From the NCBI GenBank assembly GCA_013399855.1, contig VXAY01005276.1, forward strand, positions 292,180 through 356,179: a stretch of 64,000 nt of DNA, in the 5' to 3' direction. Of the stretch, positions 61,768-64,000 are shown piece by piece. The stretch is from Oxyruncus cristatus. Taxonomy: Eukaryota; Chordata; Aves; Passeriformes; Cotingidae. Every line of letters begins with the position of its first letter. Position 1 is the stretch's first letter. The notes under the pieces were generated by a model. The model worked only from the letters and a program-made list of their open reading frames with translations. It had not been told where the DNA came from and made no database searches. The position numbers and the translations under genes were made by a program.

Positions 61768-61770
61768 GAG
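61768..61770 (+). CDS. CYTH3: CYTH3 3-nt microexon (GAG): diglycine/triglycine switch of the PH domain
   Basis: GAG lies between a strong acceptor (TGCTTATTCTGCATTAG) and a strong donor (GTACGTAT), 561 bases after exon 9. Exon 9 ends with G, so inclusion makes GGA (Gly) and passes on a G to start the next split codon: one glycine is added and the frame is kept. Mammalian cytohesin genes are known to have an alternative 3-nt exon here. Triglycine forms bind PI(4,5)P2 and PI(3,4,5)P3 with less discrimination, while diglycine forms prefer PI(3,4,5)P3. That this trinucleotide is the exon is inferred from position, phase and splice sites. Confidence 0.82.
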
Positions 61771-64000
61771 GTACGTATCTGATGCTTTCCAGTCCCCTCT
61801 TCTTCAGTTGCTCATTCTTTTATTTTCTTCCTCCTGCCTCCTGGGTTTTTTTTCTGTTCTTTTTTTTTCTTTTTTTTTTTCTTTTTTTTTTGGAATCAGA
61901 TTTGTTGTAGCATTTTGCTTTTTCACTCAGTGTCACTAACAGTGTCATCAGTGGTGCTCTGGGAGACTGGCATGTCGGTGTCTAACTCACATGTGAGTGT
62001 GCTCTGCAAAGGAACAAAGTATTTACATGTAAAGCAGAAAAGTGAGGATGACTTCAGCATACTTTCCTTATTCGTGGAAGAACACACAACAAGGACAGAA
62101 TAATCTCTACTGAGAGTGAACAAGTCTTACTCTGTCGTGAAGTTCCAGAGTGATTTTGTTGCTTGTTTATCAGTTACGTTATTGAAAGATGGATTATGTT
62201 TGAACTGTGTCTTCATAAAAACTGTTCTTTTTCCTGTTTATTTTCCTCTGTAAATAACACATTTAGCTTACTGAACAGGGTCTTAAATGAGCTTCAGATT
62301 TAGGGTTGTGGAAACTTCTGGTGGTTCAGTCTTCTGGCACTGCAAGATGCCCTTGTTTACAGACTCCTGAAGTTGCTGCAATTCAGTTTTTTACTTGGCC
62401 TTGAGGAATTTTTTTCCTGTATAAAGGAGACTGACATTTTAGGAGTTGTTTTTCAAAGCAGTAGACTTATTTAAACACCAGTACACGCTCAATGGAGTCA
62501 GTTGTTGGCCACTTTAATATATTTAGTCCTTGTTAAAGTGGTAAGAAACTTTGCACTTCAGAATGCTGACTGAAGTGTGCGAGGGAATGTGGGTACATGG
62601 GGAGGATGGGGAAAGTAGAGCCTGGATAGAGCCTTGGGCCTGCTCTGCTCATTGCACCTGGAAGTTGGTGGTCATGGTAGTGCTGGAAGGAAATGGATGT
62701 GAAAAGGAAGCATTTGGAATTCATTCACATGCTCTCCAATGTCGTGTTTTGACCTCTGTGCTACAGATGCTGTGGAACTCTTTGTCTTCCTAACTACAGA
62801 AGAGCAAAGCTCTGGCTTTTTGATGTGCATTGGCTGTGCTGGCACAGTTTCAAACATGACTTGGCAGCTTTTGTTCATTTTATAGTATGAGTTGATAGCT
62901 TTTCAAGCTGATGGAGATAGAATGTGCTTCCTGGAGAAGAGTTTGGGTGTAAGCCCATGCTGTGCCTCTTTCTGTTCCCAGTGCTCTCTCACATAGCTAC
63001 ACACCTACTGAGAGTGCCATCAAATGGGAGTGTGTGTAGAGGAGTGACAGCATTCCTCGTGGAAGAAACTGTCAATAAAAGACATAAAAGAGGTCTAATA
63101 AAAAATAGAGGAACAAAGAAATTGAGGAAATGATGACTGAAAACAAGTGAATGCTGCCAGGTGCTTCTGCACATTCTGGCTCTGGTGCAAGGTCAATAAA
63201 CCAGAGGTCAGTACTGAAAACTCTGCCTGAGTTACGAGGCAGATGAGAGCCAGGGCACAGAAAACCCAGTAGTAAAAGGATGTGTGAAACAGGAGGGTGT
63301 TACACGTAACACTCCCACAGCGTGAGGGTTATTTGAATAAAGAAATGAAATGTGTCCAGAAGCCTCTGGTGAATCAACCTGGCAATGCCTGGAACTGTGC
63401 TTCCGTGAGAGACTGCATTTTTTTTCAGCAGACCCAGACTGGTACAGACAAATACTCTGCTAGTTTAGATGCAATGACCAGAAATAAACCTGGCAGGTTG
63501 TATTTATTTTTTTTTTCTCCTTTCTTTCTTTCATCTCCCTTGAGTTTTCTATTTGCCAGGAGTCTTAAAGTGTGTGTTGAGCATGCTGTCTCAATCCACA
63601 CTGTTTGCATTTTTACAGTCCTTCCTGTTGGGAAACATTTCTTGTGAAATGGGTAGAGTTTCCTTCAGTTCTGGAAGATTCTGAGAGTAAAAGTTTCAGT
63701 ATTGTTGAAATGCTAAGGAGACTGCTCCTGTATGAGAGCTTAAGTGCTCAGTTGTGATAATCCATAAAAGTTGAAATAGAAAGTTTTATGTAAAACTATA
63801 AACATCACTAAGACTACTTGCAGAGCCTGAGTATATCAAGACAGTGTTTTTTATATCTGGTATTTCTTACAGTCAGTTCTTCCCATTTATCTACTTGTGC
63901 CCTTTTTTTTAGTATTCCATCTCTCACTATATTGATTTTCCTCTGGGCAGAAGATGGGGATTGTGAAACTTTCATGTGTTGTAAAATTCACATGTCCAAA
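61771..64000 (+). other. CYTH3: CYTH3 intron after the microexon, runs off the window
   Basis: No PH-domain exon (expected to continue with GRVKTWKRRWF-like coding) is found before 64000. The intron begins with a long pyrimidine-rich region (61788-61891). Frames at 62.5-63.6 kb have no recognisable family. Confidence 0.8.

Larger units (their letters stand above)
22378..64000 (+). other. CYTH3: CYTH3 gene span (cytohesin-3, Arf guanine-nucleotide exchange factor), 3' end beyond the window
   Basis: Cytohesin-3 (GRP1/ARNO3) catalyses GDP-to-GTP exchange on Arf GTPases at the plasma membrane, downstream of phosphoinositide signals. Eight exons plus a microexon are visible and encode residues about 12-275 of an expected roughly 400. 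The paralogue call rests on the linker after the coiled coil (LTSVEESKTTQRNKQIAMGR) and on [10 protein letters not shown] in Sec7, which match CYTH3 as I remember it and differ from CYTH1. All introns are GT-AG and all phases agree. Exon 1 is in the gap; the rest of the PH domain, the polybasic tail and the 3' UTR lie to the right of the window. Confidence 0.95.

Noticed and set aside
61207..64000. Search for the next PH-domain exon
   Set aside because: No coding for the expected GRVKTWKRRWF-like segment was found on the + strand; the exon must lie to the right of the window.
1..64000. tRNA, rRNA, CRISPR arrays, bacterial-type operons, endogenous retroviruses
   Set aside because: None of their signatures (tRNA boxes, direct-repeat arrays with spacers, LTRs with primer-binding sites, gag/pol frames) was recognised; the window is vertebrate nuclear DNA.

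Overview
This is a vertebrate nuclear window, most likely avian. The evidence is a split CYTH3 (cytohesin-3) gene with vertebrate exon structure, one 3'-truncated CR1 LINE copy of the bird/reptile type, very few other interspersed repeats, and an assembly gap placed exactly in a GC-rich first exon. Everything convincing reads on the + strand. Apart from one single-exon ORF, the long open frames I checked are chance frames in introns or intergenic DNA.

Layout. Positions 1-140 are the edge of a CpG island, presumably the promoter or first exon of the first gene. After an intron, an exon starting at 1485 carries an intact single-exon ORF (1619-2407, about 262 aa) with a stop codon in frame upstream and a hydrophobic C-terminal tail. 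Its position upstream of and co-oriented with CYTH3, its one-coding-exon structure and its length all fit FAM220A, but the sequence match to what I remember of the mammalian protein is weak, so I give it as a candidate only. From 2.4 to 22 kb is AT-rich intergenic DNA with a few simple repeats and possible polyadenylation signals. From about 21.96 to 23.24 kb is a strong CpG island interrupted by a 507-base N gap (22378-22884), which must hide CYTH3 exon 1 and its start codon. CYTH3 intron 1 (about 24.6 kb) runs to 47507 and holds the CR1 fragment, a perfect-arm hairpin, a small N-filled poly-T gap and candidate conserved elements.

From 47508 to 61206 eight constitutive CYTH3 exons (exons 2-9) are exactly delimited by GT/AG sites, and their phases join without error. 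They encode the N-terminal coiled coil, the complete Sec7 Arf-GEF domain with its catalytic glutamate, and the start of the PH domain. At 61768-61770 lies a 3-nucleotide microexon (GAG) between consensus splice sites. It adds one glycine at the PH-domain diglycine/triglycine switch that sets phosphoinositide preference in cytohesins. The rest of the PH domain and the polybasic tail lie beyond position 64000.

In function, the window is dominated by one Arf guanine-nucleotide exchange factor. The coiled coil mediates dimer and adaptor contacts, Sec7 loads GTP on Arf GTPases, and the PH domain, tuned by the microexon, recruits the protein to phosphoinositide-rich plasma membrane.
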